Shown here piece after piece: positions 37,557 through 46,416 of a DNA stretch of 64,000 nt (within the stretch, counting starts at the first letter, position 1; every line of letters starts with the position of its first letter). A program made the translations under genes and the position numbers. The DNA is from Saccharothrix saharensis. Lineage in GTDB: Bacteria > Actinomycetota > Actinomycetes > Mycobacteriales > Pseudonocardiaceae. The DNA is taken from positions 5,467,386 to 5,531,385 of the forward strand of contig NZ_VFPP01000001.1 in assembly GCF_006716745.1 (NCBI RefSeq), given 5' to 3'. The notes beneath the pieces are model-generated. The model was not told where the DNA came from. It ran no database searches and worked only from the letters and a program-made list of their open reading frames with translations.

Positions 37557-38513
37557 TCACTTGAGCGTAGTCATCTTCGCGGCCACCGGCTCGGCGGCGG
37601 GTCCGACGACCGGCTCGGCCACCGGCACGATCGCCGTCGCGGGCTGCTTGCGGGTCAGTGCGACGCCGACGAGCACCACGACCATGCCCAGCACGACCCG
37701 GAGGTTGAGCGCCTCGCCGAGGAACAGGGCGCCCAGCAGCACCGACACCACGGGCAGCAGGTAACCGACCATCGTGGCGTTCGTCGCGCCCTCGTCCTCG
37801 ATGACGCGGTAGTTCAGCACGAACGCCACCCCCGTCCCGAACACGCCCAGGATCGCCACCGCCACCAGCGGCTGCCAGGACAGGTGCACCGGCTGCAACC
37901 CGGCCACCGGCACCACGGCGGCCGTCATGCCCGCCGCGGCCACGAGCTGCGTCGAGGAGATCTGCATCGGGGTCAGGCCGCGCCCGGACACCTTGCGGCC
38001 GATGTAGGCGTAGCTGATCGCGTAGGACGCCGCGGCGGCCAGGCACGCCAGCGCGCCCCAGCTCGCCAGCCCGGCCTTCTGCCACGGCGCGAAGATGAGC
38101 AGCACGCCCGCGAAGCCGAGCCCGAGACCCGCGAACCGGGCCGGGTTGCGCTGCCGCTCGGTGCCCAGGGCCAGTCCGATGCCCAGCGCCCACAGCGGCG
38201 TGGTGGCGTTCAGCACGCCCGCCACGCCCGAGTCCACCGTCTGCTCGCCCAGCGCGAACAGCGCGAACGGCACCACGCTGCCGAACACCGCCGCGAAGCC
38301 CAGGTGCAGCCACGACGTCCGATCGCGCGGCAGCCGCTGCTTGTTCCAGTAGACCAGCGCGACCAGCACCGCCGCGCCGAGCACCGTGCGGGTGAGCGTG
38401 ATCTGGACCGGCGAGAGCCCGGTCAGGGCGATCTTGATCCACAGGAAGCTGGAGCCCCAGAGCAGGGCCAGGACACCCATCCTGATCAGCGTGCCAGGCT
38501 TGTTCACGGCCAT
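37557..38513 (-). CDS. EamA/DMT-family transporter
   Basis: 318 residues with about ten transmembrane helices in two EamA repeats. GVLALLWGSSFLWIKIAL opens the first, and SYAISYAYIGRKVSG marks the boundary of the second, followed by GYLLPVVSVLLGALFLGE near the end. DMT proteins export amino acids or other metabolites. The ATG at 38513 (MAVNKPG) was preferred to an upstream ATG that adds five residues. It is divergent from a LysR regulator with a 76-nt gap, the usual layout of a regulator and its exporter. Confidence 0.87.
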   Translation of the reverse strand: MAVNKPGTLIRMGVLALLWGSSFLWIKIALTGLSPVQITLTRTVLGAAVLVALVYWNKQRLPRDRTSWLHLGFAAVFGSVVPFALFALGEQTVDSGVAGVLNATTPLWALGIGLALGTERQRNPARFAGLGLGFAGVLLIFAPWQKAGLASWGALACLAAAASYAISYAYIGRKVSGRGLTPMQISSTQLVAAAGMTAAVVPVAGLQPVHLSWQPLVAVAILGVFGTGVAFVLNYRVIEDEGATNATMVGYLLPVVSVLLGALFLGEALNLRVVLGMVVVLVGVALTRKQPATAIVPVAEPVVGPAAEPVAAKMTTLK

Positions 38514-38577
38514 ACTCTGCGCGAGCACGAAGTATCAGCACAAGTGAATAGAACTGCACGATTCTTAAGCAGCGCTG

Positions 38578-38583
38578 TACGGT
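38578..38583 (+). promoter_or_regulatory. -10 element of the LysR gene, probably leaderless
   Basis: TACGGT is followed by TGGGTC and the ATG at 38590. The mRNA would start at or next to the A of the ATG. Confidence 0.5.
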
Positions 38584-38589
38584 TGGGTC

Positions 38590-39483
38590 ATGTTGGACGT
38601 GCGACGCATGCAGGTGCTCCGGGCCGTGGTCACCACCGGCTCCATCACCGCCGCGGCGGTCAACCTCGGGTACACGCCCTCGGCCGTCAGCCAGCAGGTC
38701 TCGGCGCTGGAGAAGCAGGCGGGCCTGCCCCTGCTGGACCGGGTCGGGCGCGGCGTGCGGCCCACCGTGGCGGGCAAGCTCCTCACCGAGCACGCCGCCC
38801 TCATCACCGATCGGCTGGTCGAGGCCGAGGCGGCCCTGGCCGACCTGCGCGCGGGCCGCACCGGGCGGCTGCGGGTGCGCTACTTCGCCACCGCGGGCGC
38901 GGCCCTCGTGCCGCCCGCCGTGGCCCTGTTCCGGGCCGCGCACGCCGACGTCCGGCTCGACCTCAAGCTGACCGAGCCGGACGACCCGATGGTCGAGGTC
39001 GAGGCCGGGCGCGCCGACGTCGCCATCGTCGTGCACCACCGGGAGAGCGGGACCCCGCGCGGCGTGCACCTCGTGCACCTGCTCGACGACCCGTACCTGG
39101 CCGTACTGCCGCGCGGGCACGAGCTGACCCGCAAGCGCGTGGTCGACCTCGCCGACCTGGCGGACGAGCAGTGGGTGGACGCCGTGGCGCCACCCGGGCC
39201 GTGCCGCGACATCGTGCTGGACGCGTGCGCGGGCGCCGGGTTCGCGCCCAACGTCGTGGTCGAGGCCGACGACTACCCGACCGCGCAGGGTTTCGTCGCG
39301 ACCGGGCTCGGCGTGACCATCGTGCCCAAGCTCAGCCTGGGCGTCGTGCACCCCGGGGTGGTGGTCCGCAAGCTGCGCCACCCCGAGCCGACCAGGACCA
39401 TCTGCGCGGCGATCCGGGAGGACGGCGTCCGCTCACCCGCCGTGGCGAGCCTGCTGGACGCCCTCAAGGCCTCGACCCGCTAG
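38590..39483 (+). CDS. LysR-family transcriptional regulator
   Basis: 297 residues. The winged helix-turn-helix is at the N-terminus (MQVLRAVVTTGSITAAAVNLGYTPSAVSQQVSALEKQAGLPLLDR). Next comes a periplasmic-binding-like effector domain (GRLRVRYFATAGAALVPPAVALF, VEVEAGRADVAIV and GLGVTIVPKL). It is divergent from the EamA transporter gene and probably controls it in response to a metabolite. Its stop lies one base from the end of the convergent kinase gene. Confidence 0.9.
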   Translation: MLDVRRMQVLRAVVTTGSITAAAVNLGYTPSAVSQQVSALEKQAGLPLLDRVGRGVRPTVAGKLLTEHAALITDRLVEAEAALADLRAGRTGRLRVRYFATAGAALVPPAVALFRAAHADVRLDLKLTEPDDPMVEVEAGRADVAIVVHHRESGTPRGVHLVHLLDDPYLAVLPRGHELTRKRVVDLADLADEQWVDAVAPPGPCRDIVLDACAGAGFAPNVVVEADDYPTAQGFVATGLGVTIVPKLSLGVVHPGVVVRKLRHPEPTRTICAAIREDGVRSPAVASLLDALKASTR

Positions 39484-39484
39484 G

Positions 39485-41086
39485 TCAGGCCTTGCCCATC
39501 GGGTCTTCCTTGTCGATGAGCAGGTACTCGCCCTGCCACTCCAGGGCGACCAGCTTGCGCTCCCGGCTGACCGAACCGTCCTTCATGGTGTAGGTCAGGA
39601 CGACCTCGAACGCGTAGGACGAGTTGTCCTTCATCTCGTCGAGGCTGACCGACTTCACCTTGTCCCACCAGGCGCGGTAGGAGTCGATCCCGCCGGAGGT
39701 GCCCTTCATCTTCGCGCTCAGCCGGCTGAACCCGCCGTCGACGTCCTCGGGCATCGACGCGAAGTAGTCGCGGATCGCCTGTTGCTGCTGCTGGACCGTC
39801 GGCGGCGTGGTGACCTTGACCGGCGGTTCGACCGGCTTCTTCGACGGCGTCACCGACGCCTCGCCGCCCGCTTCCACCGCCGTGCTCGACGCGGGCGGGG
39901 TGGCCAGGTCATCGGGGGTGTCGTCACCGCTGGACAGCACGCTGGCCAGCAGGATGCCGACGACCGCCGCGGCCGCGATGGCCAGCGCGGTGACCACGGC
40001 GGACCGCTTGCTCCTCATCGGACCGCCCGCCGGTCTCGACGCGCCGAACGGGCGGGCCGGCGGCGGGTTGGGCCCCGCCTGGCGCGGCGGCGTCGCCGGC
40101 GGGGTCGGCGCGGGAGCCACCCTGGTCGCGGAGTGCGGCGGTGTGCTCGGCGCGGCCTGCTGGGCCGCCGGGGCCGGCGCCCGGGTCGGCTGGGCCTGCA
40201 CGGGCGCGCCCTGCCACGACGGCGGGTGCGTCTGCGGCAGCGCCACCGGGAACTCCGGCGCGGCCCGACCCGCCGCCACCGCGGCCAGCGCCTCGCGGGC
40301 CTCGGCCATGGTGGGCCGGTCCTCCGGCTCGGCGCGCAGCAGGCGCATCAGCAGCGCGGTCAGCGGACCGGCCTGCTTCGGCGGGACCACCTTGCCCGAC
40401 GCGACCTGGTGCAGCAGCGCGATGGTGTTCTCGTTCAAGCCGAACGGCGGTGCGCCCTCGATCGCCGCGTACAGCGTCGAGCCCAGCGAGAACACGTCCG
40501 ACGGCGGGCCCGGGTCGTAGCCCTTGGCCACCTCGGGCGCGAGGTAGGCGGGCGTGCCCGCGAGCATCCCGGTCGCGGTGACCGTGACGTCGCCGGTGGC
40601 CCGCGAGATGCCGAAGTCGGTGATCTTCACCGTGCCGTCGTTGCCGAGCAGGATGTTGCCCGGCTTGATGTCGCGGTGCACGATCCCGGCGTTGTGCGCG
40701 GCGGCCAGCGCGGAGGCGACCTGCGAGCCGATCGACGCCACGTCGCGCGGCGGCAGCGTGCCCCGCTCGGACAGGGCCGTGGACAGGCTCTTGGACGGCA
40801 GGTACTCCATCACCAGCCAGGGCTGGCCGTCGTCCTCCGCCACGTCGTAGACCGCGATCGCGTGCGGGTGCTGGAGGCGGGCGGCGATCCGGCCCTCGCG
40901 CATCGCGCGGCGCTTGGCCTCGTCCGTGTCGGACTCGGCCAAGCCGGGCTGGAGCAGGAGCTGCTTGACCGCGACCGTGCGGTGCAGTCGCTCGTCGTGC
41001 GCCTGCCAGACGATGCCCATCGCACCGCTGCCGATCCGCCGGCCAAGTCGGTAGCGGCCGGCAACCAGGCGGCCATCGTCGCTCAC
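39485..41086 (-). CDS. Ser/Thr protein kinase with extracytoplasmic NTF2-like domain
   Basis: 533 residues from GTG. A complete kinase domain (about 9-270): GSGAMGIVW, AVKQL, HRDIKPGNIL, TDFGISR and GTPAYLAPE. A Pro-rich juxtamembrane part follows, then one transmembrane helix (AVVTALAIAAAAVVGILLA). The outer domain starts IRDYFASMPEDVDGGFSRLS and includes SYRAWWDKVKSVSL. It resembles the outer domain of the kinase at 35348-36916. A second kinase gene lies 108 nt upstream in the same orientation, so the two are probably co-expressed. Confidence 0.9.
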   Translation of the reverse strand: MSDDGRLVAGRYRLGRRIGSGAMGIVWQAHDERLHRTVAVKQLLLQPGLAESDTDEAKRRAMREGRIAARLQHPHAIAVYDVAEDDGQPWLVMEYLPSKSLSTALSERGTLPPRDVASIGSQVASALAAAHNAGIVHRDIKPGNILLGNDGTVKITDFGISRATGDVTVTATGMLAGTPAYLAPEVAKGYDPGPPSDVFSLGSTLYAAIEGAPPFGLNENTIALLHQVASGKVVPPKQAGPLTALLMRLLRAEPEDRPTMAEAREALAAVAAGRAAPEFPVALPQTHPPSWQGAPVQAQPTRAPAPAAQQAAPSTPPHSATRVAPAPTPPATPPRQAGPNPPPARPFGASRPAGGPMRSKRSAVVTALAIAAAAVVGILLASVLSSGDDTPDDLATPPASSTAVEAGGEASVTPSKKPVEPPVKVTTPPTVQQQQQAIRDYFASMPEDVDGGFSRLSAKMKGTSGGIDSYRAWWDKVKSVSLDEMKDNSSYAFEVVLTYTMKDGSVSRERKLVALEWQGEYLLIDKEDPMGKA

Positions 41087-41194
41087 GGCGTGCTCCCAGT
41101 AGCTGCTAGGGCTTCATTCAGTGGCGAACGACCAGACGCCACTAGGACAAGAACGTTGCGTCACCCGAACGGGTTCGGCACCACCTTACGAGGT

Positions 41195-42553
41195 TCACGA
41201 TCCGCCCGGTCCCACAGTGGGGGGTGTCGTGGTCGTCGTGGTGGTGGTCGTGGTCGGCTTCACCGAACTCGGCGGCGGTGCGGTGGTGGTCGTCGGGGGT
41301 GGTGGAGTGGTCGTCGTCGTGGTCGTGGTGGTGGTCGGCTCGGTCGTCGTGGTCTGCTCGACCGTGACCGTCTGCGTCTCCACGGTCGTCGTGGGGGCCT
41401 GCGTCGTGGTCGTGGTGGTCGGCGTGGCCGACGACGAGCTCGTCCCGCCCACGGGCGGCGTGACCGGGTCCTTCCGGCCGAACCAGTCCAGCGCGACCGC
41501 CAGCGTGCCCAGCAGCAGCACGATCGCGAGCACCACCGCGGCGATCACCAGCGGGCGGTTGTTGGACCGCTGCGGCGGCGGTGGCGCGGCGACCGGCGTG
41601 GAGCCGCCCGTCGACCGCGGACCGGGTCGCACCACGCGGGTGCGGTCGGCGTCCAGCACCGCCGTGGCTCCCGCGGGCACCGGCGCGAACCCCGGCGAGC
41701 TGGCCGGCAGCAGGCCGGTCAGGCTGGGGTTGCGGCCGTGCGCGACCGCGCTGAGCATGTCGCGGGCCTGCGCCATGGTCGGCCGGTCGGCCGGGTCGTA
41801 GTTGAGCAGCCGCAGCAGCACGTCGGTCAGCGGGTGGTCGACCGTCGGCGGGTTGATCCGGCCCGCCGCGACGGCGTGCAGCACGCCCAGGGTGTTCTCC
41901 GACAGCCCGAACGGCGGCTCGCCCTCGGCCGCCGCGTACAGCGTCGAGCCGAGCGAGAACACGTCCGAGGCGGGCGTCGGGTCCTGGCCGCGCGCGATCT
42001 CCGGGGCCAGGTAGGCCGGGGTGCCCGCGATCAGGCCGGTCTTGGTGACCGTGACGTCGTCGCTGGCCCGCGAGATGCCGAAGTCGGTGATCTTGACCAG
42101 GCCGTTGTCGGCCAGCAGCACGTTGCCGGGCTTGACGTCGCGGTGCACGATCCCGGCGGCGTGCGCGGCGGCCAGCGCGGCGGCGGCCTGCATGCCGATC
42201 TGGGCCACCTCGACCGGGTCCAGCGGGCCGTGCTCGGCCATCGTGTCGGCCAGGCTGTAGGACGGCAGGTACTCCATGACCAGGCACGGAGCGCCGTTCT
42301 CCTCCACCACGTCGTAGACGGCGATGGCGTTGGGGTGGTGCAGCTTGGCGGCGATGCGGCCCTCGCGCATGGCGCGCTGGATCGCCTCGTCCTGCTCGCG
42401 CTCGTCGAGGCTCGGGGCCAGCAGCAGCTGCTTGATCGCCACGATCCGGCCGAGGCGCTCGTCCTGGGCCCGCCACACGACGCCCATCGCGCCGCTGCCG
42501 ATCCGGTCCAGGAACCGGTAGCGCTCGGCGATGACGCGACCGTCGTTGCTCAC
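41195..42553 (-). CDS. Ser/Thr protein kinase with Thr-rich extracytoplasmic tail
   Basis: 452 residues from ATG. The kinase domain (about 10-275) has GSGAMGVVW, AIKQLL, HRDVKPGNVL, TDFGISRA and GTPAYLAPE, and is close to its downstream neighbour, so the two look like a duplication. After one transmembrane helix (RPLVIAAVVLAIVLLLGTLAV) the outer part is a low-complexity tail of Thr, Pro and Val encoded by repetitive GTGGTC-like DNA at about 41220-41420. There is no folded sensor domain. Such tails are often glycosylated or cell-wall-embedded. Confidence 0.9.
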   Translation of the reverse strand: MSNDGRVIAERYRFLDRIGSGAMGVVWRAQDERLGRIVAIKQLLLAPSLDEREQDEAIQRAMREGRIAAKLHHPNAIAVYDVVEENGAPCLVMEYLPSYSLADTMAEHGPLDPVEVAQIGMQAAAALAAAHAAGIVHRDVKPGNVLLADNGLVKITDFGISRASDDVTVTKTGLIAGTPAYLAPEIARGQDPTPASDVFSLGSTLYAAAEGEPPFGLSENTLGVLHAVAAGRINPPTVDHPLTDVLLRLLNYDPADRPTMAQARDMLSAVAHGRNPSLTGLLPASSPGFAPVPAGATAVLDADRTRVVRPGPRSTGGSTPVAAPPPPQRSNNRPLVIAAVVLAIVLLLGTLAVALDWFGRKDPVTPPVGGTSSSSATPTTTTTTQAPTTTVETQTVTVEQTTTTEPTTTTTTTTTTPPPPTTTTAPPPSSVKPTTTTTTTTTTPPTVGPGGS

Positions 42554-42920
42554 CGTTCCACCTCGCTGGGGCGCTGCGTGACCGCGGCAAGGGCTGCAGG
42601 TCTCACGCTCGGGCTCCTCGTCGTGCGGATCGGTGCGCGGAACAGGCTAGGCCACCGCTCGCCCGCAGAGCCTACCCCGGCCGTGACTACGGCTTTCGAG
42701 CCGTTGCGCAGGTCACGTGAGTCGAGGGGTGACCGGGAAGGGATACCGGATACCGGCGCGTAAGGACACCCGTTCGCACGAAGATCGCCAGTTTTGCGGC
42801 CGAACGGGCTAACTGCTCGGTACGTCACTCGTTCGGATGATCCGCTCGGCCGGGACGGACAACACGGACCCACCGCTCGGGCACGCCGGGCGGTGGGGTG
42901 GGGGAACGCCGGTGCGGAGG
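42554..42920. other. Gene-free gap between kinase and membrane-protein gene
   Basis: 367 bases with no supported gene. It holds the upstream region of the kinase at its left end and a terminator at 42869-42897. A minus-strand open frame of about 107 codons spans much of it, but it has no recognisable domain and out-of-character residues; I treat it as non-coding. Confidence 0.6.
42869..42897 (-). terminator. Terminator of the Thr-rich membrane protein gene
   Basis: CCCACCGCTCGG (42869-42880) pairs with CCGGGCGGTGGG (42886-42897), 12 bp with one G-T wobble and a 5-nt loop. It lies 24 nt downstream of the stop of the minus-strand gene. Confidence 0.7.
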
Positions 42921-43841
42921 TCAGCCGGCCGGGGCGAAGAAGTCGAACCCGCCGATGGGGTTCAGGATCCCGCCCAGGTCGAGGTCCAGGCCCAGGCCCG
43001 AGCCGTCGTCGGACGGCGGGGTGCTCGGCGTGGACGAGGGCGGCGGCGTGGTGGACGACGGCGTGGAGGACGAAGACGGCTGCGAGCTGCTGCTCGGCGG
43101 CGGTGGCGTCGTGGTGGTCGTGCTCGGCGGCGGGGTCGTCGTCTGCTCGCTGCTGGAGCTCGGCGGCTGCGTCGTCGTGCTCGACGGGGTCTGCGTCTGC
43201 GCCTGCTGCTGGGCCGTGGTGGTGGTCTGCTGCTGCTGCGTGACGGGCCGCGGAGCGCGCTGGGTCGTCGTCTCCGGCGCCTGCTCGGGCGTCGTGGTGG
43301 TGGTCTCGGCCTGCGCCGGCTGTCCCTGCTGCTGGGCCGCCGCGGCGGCGAGGTCCTTGGTGAGGGTGTTGGTGGCGCGGGCCGCCGGGCGGGCGTCGAA
43401 GCGCACCTCCGCCAGCGGGCGCTCGTCCGGGGACGACATCAGGTTGGTCGCGGTGAACGCGACGGTGCCGGCGAGCACCACGCCGCCGCTGGCCATCGCG
43501 ACGAGCTTCGGCACGGAGAACCCGCCGCCGCGCTCCTCCTCACCGGCGCGCCCCTCGCGGCGCAGCAACTCGGTGACGTGCAGCTCGCGGCCCGAGAGGT
43601 TCGTCGCGGCCGCCGCGAGCGCGGCCGCCGGGAAGCGCACGGTCTCCTCGTCGTCGGCGTGCTCGGTGGCCCGCCCGGTCGCCCGGGTGCCGACCGCGGC
43701 GGGGGTGATCCGGTCCGCGGCTCCGTCGGAGGTGATCCGCGGGATCGGCTGCGTCTCCGCCTCGCGCCTGGCGAGCAGGTCGGCCACCGACAGCTTGGCT
43801 GTCGAGCCATCCTGCCGACGGCGTTTGTCGTCGTTCGACAC
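42921..43841 (-). CDS. Single-pass membrane protein with Ser/Thr/Gln-rich tail
   Basis: 306 residues from GTG, not assignable to a named family. The cytoplasmic N-terminus (about 1-115) carries two copies of a short motif, KLSVADLLARREA and ELHVTELLRREGR. One transmembrane helix (PKLVAMASGGVVLAGTVAF) follows. The outer part is low-complexity Thr/Gln/Ser/Pro ending in a Gly-rich segment (LGLDLDLGGILNPIGG). It sits between kinases and two other membrane proteins and is a possible kinase substrate because of its Thr content; that is inference. Confidence 0.7.
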   Translation of the reverse strand: MSNDDKRRRQDGSTAKLSVADLLARREAETQPIPRITSDGAADRITPAAVGTRATGRATEHADDEETVRFPAAALAAAATNLSGRELHVTELLRREGRAGEEERGGGFSVPKLVAMASGGVVLAGTVAFTATNLMSSPDERPLAEVRFDARPAARATNTLTKDLAAAAAQQQGQPAQAETTTTTPEQAPETTTQRAPRPVTQQQQTTTTAQQQAQTQTPSSTTTQPPSSSSEQTTTPPPSTTTTTPPPPSSSSQPSSSSTPSSTTPPPSSTPSTPPSDDGSGLGLDLDLGGILNPIGGFDFFAPAG

Positions 43842-43998
43842 CGATGGACACCTTTCCCGGGAGTGCAGTGCGCTACTGACCGGGACCATGGATACCGAAT
43901 CGTGACCGTCTACGTAACCCCTTTGAGTGAAGTTTCCTACGGAATCAGGGGTCTTCTGAACGCTGGGTGAACAGTTCGCGCGTGATCACTACGGAGAG

Positions 43999-44790
43999 TC
44001 AGCGTCGCTGCGCCGACAGGATCTCGGTGGCCACGATGCGCGGGACGCTCGTGTCGGTCAACCGGAAAAGCTGCTCGACGCGCAGCCAGCGACCGGTGCG
44101 CTCCTGCATCGACACCACCGCCAGCACCCCGCCGTCCGGCCGCAGCGCGGTCGACTCGATCGTGATCGCCTGCACGTGACCCCACGACTCCGCGAAGTCC
44201 CGCGCGCTGCCGCCGAGCAGCTCCGGCGACAGCATCCGGGACGCCTCCGCGGGCTTGGCGGGCAGCAGCTCGAAGAACCGCCGCACGATGTCGACCTGCG
44301 GCTGCGGCCCCACGCTCACCCGGGGCGGCGGCACCATCACGGGTGATTCCAGCGACACGTCGTTCGACGCGGCCTGCCGGGCCGCCACCGGGACGCGTGC
44401 GGGCCGCCCGCCCCCCAGCTCGGCCGAGAGCAGGTCGGGTCGCAGCGCGGACGAGCCGGTGATCGACCCGGGCGGCTCCACCCGCGGCGGCTCGGGACCG
44501 TCGGCCCGCTTGGCGGCCAGCACCGAGGCGGCCGCGATCGAGGCCAGCAGCACGACCACCCCGGTGGCCACGCCGGCGAGCTTCGCCGCGCGGGTGGGGC
44601 GTCCGGCGGGCGGCGCCGGGTCGTTCGGCACCGGGTCGTTCGGCGCCGGCCGGTCGGTGGCCGGGCCGTGGCCGGCGGCCTGCTCGCGGTGCCGGACCCG
44701 CGCCGGCGCGGGCTGCTTGCGGATCAGCTCCGCCACCGTGACCGAACCCGCGCGGTTGTGCCTGCGACCGCTCGTCGTAGGGCGCTGCAC
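43999..44790 (-). CDS. Single-pass membrane protein with NTF2-like outer domain
   Basis: 263 residues from GTG with GGGAG 6 nt upstream. The cytoplasmic N-terminus has one copy of the motif SVTVAELIRK shared with the neighbouring gene. Next are one transmembrane helix (AGVATGVVVLLASIAAASVL) and an outer domain that starts VRRFFELLPAKPAEASRMLS and continues FAESWGHVQAITIES. This domain aligns by eye with those of the two receptor kinases in the cluster. No catalytic residues are evident. It could be a non-kinase partner that shares the same ligand or polymerises with the kinases. Confidence 0.72.
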   Translation of the reverse strand: MQRPTTSGRRHNRAGSVTVAELIRKQPAPARVRHREQAAGHGPATDRPAPNDPVPNDPAPPAGRPTRAAKLAGVATGVVVLLASIAAASVLAAKRADGPEPPRVEPPGSITGSSALRPDLLSAELGGGRPARVPVAARQAASNDVSLESPVMVPPPRVSVGPQPQVDIVRRFFELLPAKPAEASRMLSPELLGGSARDFAESWGHVQAITIESTALRPDGGVLAVVSMQERTGRWLRVEQLFRLTDTSVPRIVATEILSAQRR

Positions 44791-44952
44791 TGGCGACTCC
44801 CTCGGTCGTGTCGTCGCCGAAACTCGTACCGTGGTGGACCGGCGGGAAGCCAGCTCAGCGAGGGACTTCACTCGTTCGTGGCGGCCAGTGGTCGAAACCC
44901 GTCGCTCGAACGGGCGAAGGACTACGGAACGACACCCACCCGGGGTGCGGGT

Positions 44953-45825
44953 TCAGGCCCCGGAGGCGCGCCGTTCGCCATCGATCAGCGGCACGCCGCC
45001 GGTGGTGAACACCAGCTCGCGCCTCTCCGTGCTCCGCGACCCGTCCTTGCGGGTCACCTCCAGCGTGCTCACCGTGATGCCCCGGGTCGGGTCCACGGTG
45101 ATCTCCCGCACCTCGATCAGCGACACGTCGCCGAACTCCTCGGCCAGCAGCACCTCGCCGGCCAGCCGGAACGTGTCCGACACCAGCGCCAGCGCGCTGC
45201 CGGAGTCGGCCGCGACCCCTTCGTAGAACAGCTCGGTGTTCTCCGCGATGGTCTCCGGGTCCACGATCGGCCGCGCGTCCGCGGGCACGGTGGTGACGTG
45301 CGCGGACGTCTGCGGGACCGGGGCGTCCCCGGTGCGGTCCGCCGCGGAGCCGGGCGCGGCGCGCTCACCGCTCGCGGCCACCAGGCCGTTCGCCACGGCC
45401 TCGGCGGGCTCGCGGCGCGGTGTCGGCGGCGGCGGCGCGGGCGGGGTGGTGGGGAAGCCGCTCAGCAGCGGCACGTCGGTCGGGTAGCCGGGCAGCCCGA
45501 TGCGCTCCGTCGGGCCGTTCGTGCCGACCAGGCTCGCCGCGGCGACGGCCAGGCCGACCAGCACGCCCGCCGAGGACAGCACGGCGAACCAGGCGGCGAA
45601 CCGCCAGGTCCGGGGCGGCGTCACGGACGCGGGCACGAGCCCGATGTTGAACTTGCCCAGCCCCATCGCGTCGGTGTCCACCAGCGGGTCGGGCGGAGGT
45701 GGTGGAGGTGGCGCCGGCGCGCGCCCGAGCGGTGTGTGGTCCAGCTCCCCGCCCATGGGCAGCCAGATCGCCGCCCCGTCCTCCAGCCGATGCCGACCCG
45801 ACCGTTCCGGTTCCCCGATGTCCAT
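44953..45825 (-). CDS. Single-pass membrane protein with NTF2-like outer domain
   Basis: 290 residues from ATG. The N-terminal third is cytoplasmic and Pro-rich (APAPPPPPPPDPL). A transmembrane helix (FAAWFAVLSSAGVLVGLAVA) follows, then a Pro-rich linker and an outer domain that starts TELFYEGVAADSGSALALVS, with SLIEVREITVDPTRGITVS and TRKDGSRSTERRELVFTTGG later. The pattern matches the outer domains of the cluster kinases. Function unknown; its position implies a role with them. Confidence 0.7.
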   Translation of the reverse strand: MDIGEPERSGRHRLEDGAAIWLPMGGELDHTPLGRAPAPPPPPPPDPLVDTDAMGLGKFNIGLVPASVTPPRTWRFAAWFAVLSSAGVLVGLAVAAASLVGTNGPTERIGLPGYPTDVPLLSGFPTTPPAPPPPTPRREPAEAVANGLVAASGERAAPGSAADRTGDAPVPQTSAHVTTVPADARPIVDPETIAENTELFYEGVAADSGSALALVSDTFRLAGEVLLAEEFGDVSLIEVREITVDPTRGITVSTLEVTRKDGSRSTERRELVFTTGGVPLIDGERRASGA

Positions 45826-45993
45826 GCTGTGCAGACCCCTCCCGCCCCCAGACCTGACGGCCCTCGCGGTTCTTCACCCTGATGGGTCGGACTCACCTGG
45901 TGGGTTTCCCGGTGGCGCGGGGAATTGGGGGTGGGACGCCGAGGACCCCGCCGCCACCTCAGGGTAGGTGCAGGGTGCACGTAGAGCTGCGCA

Positions 45994-46015
45994 GATCAGC
46001 CTTGTGGGGCTGATC
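45994..46015 (-). terminator. Short hairpin downstream of the minus-strand membrane gene
   Basis: GATCAGCC (45994-46001) pairs perfectly with GGCTGATC (46008-46015) around a 6-nt loop. It lies 22 nt past the stop of the gene at 46038-46352. Confidence 0.6.
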
Positions 46016-46037
46016 GACACACGTAAGAGTGAACCTT

Positions 46038-46352
46038 CTAGCTGCCGCTGTTCAGCTTCTTCCTCGTGCCCTGGAGCGCGTTGGTGGCGGCCAGGCCGGC
46101 GCCGCCCGCGATGAGCGCGCCGATGATGTCGCCCGAGACGCCCTCGCCCGACGTGATCAGCAGGCCGACGAGCGCGATGATCGTCGTCACCCCGGCGAGG
46201 GTCCACCGGCTGCGCACGTACTGGGCGATGGGCGCGCCCGCGGCGCGCTTGGACTTGGCGGCGGAACCGAGCATCGCGAGGTACCCGTCGTGCGCCAGCG
46301 CGGCGAGCACACCCAGGATCGCGATGAGGCCCGTGATGAGACCGATGACCAT
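46038..46352 (-). CDS. Small hydrophobic membrane protein
   Basis: 104 residues from ATG, unknown function. It has an N-terminal helix ([20 protein letters not shown]), a basic cytoplasmic loop ([10 protein letters not shown]) and two further hydrophobic stretches ([13 protein letters not shown] and [19 protein letters not shown]), then a basic end ([10 protein letters not shown]). It diverges from the deacetylase-family gene. The open frame extends further upstream over the neighbour's start and is not used. Confidence 0.7.
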   Translation of the reverse strand: MVIGLITGLIAILGVLAALAHDGYLAMLGSAAKSKRAAGAPIAQYVRSRWTLAGVTTIIALVGLLITSGEGVSGDIIGALIAGGAGLAATNALQGTRKKLNSGS

Positions 46353-46416
46353 GGCACCAGTGTGCCCGCGGCCAAACCCGCTGGACCATCCGTGATCGCC
46401 CTGATATCTCCCGGGG

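Noticed and set aside
41220-41420. GTGGTC-like low-complexity DNA
   Set aside because: Explained by the Thr/Val-rich outer tail of the kinase at 41195-42553.
42550-42873. 107-codon minus-strand open frame upstream of a kinase gene
   Set aside because: No domain and no similarity to the kinase family N-terminus; composition is unlike its neighbours.
42921-43841. Idea that the Ser/Thr-rich protein is a mucin-like toxin or adhesin
   Set aside because: Low-complexity tails of this kind are common outside the membrane in actinobacteria, and no adhesive or toxic domain is present.
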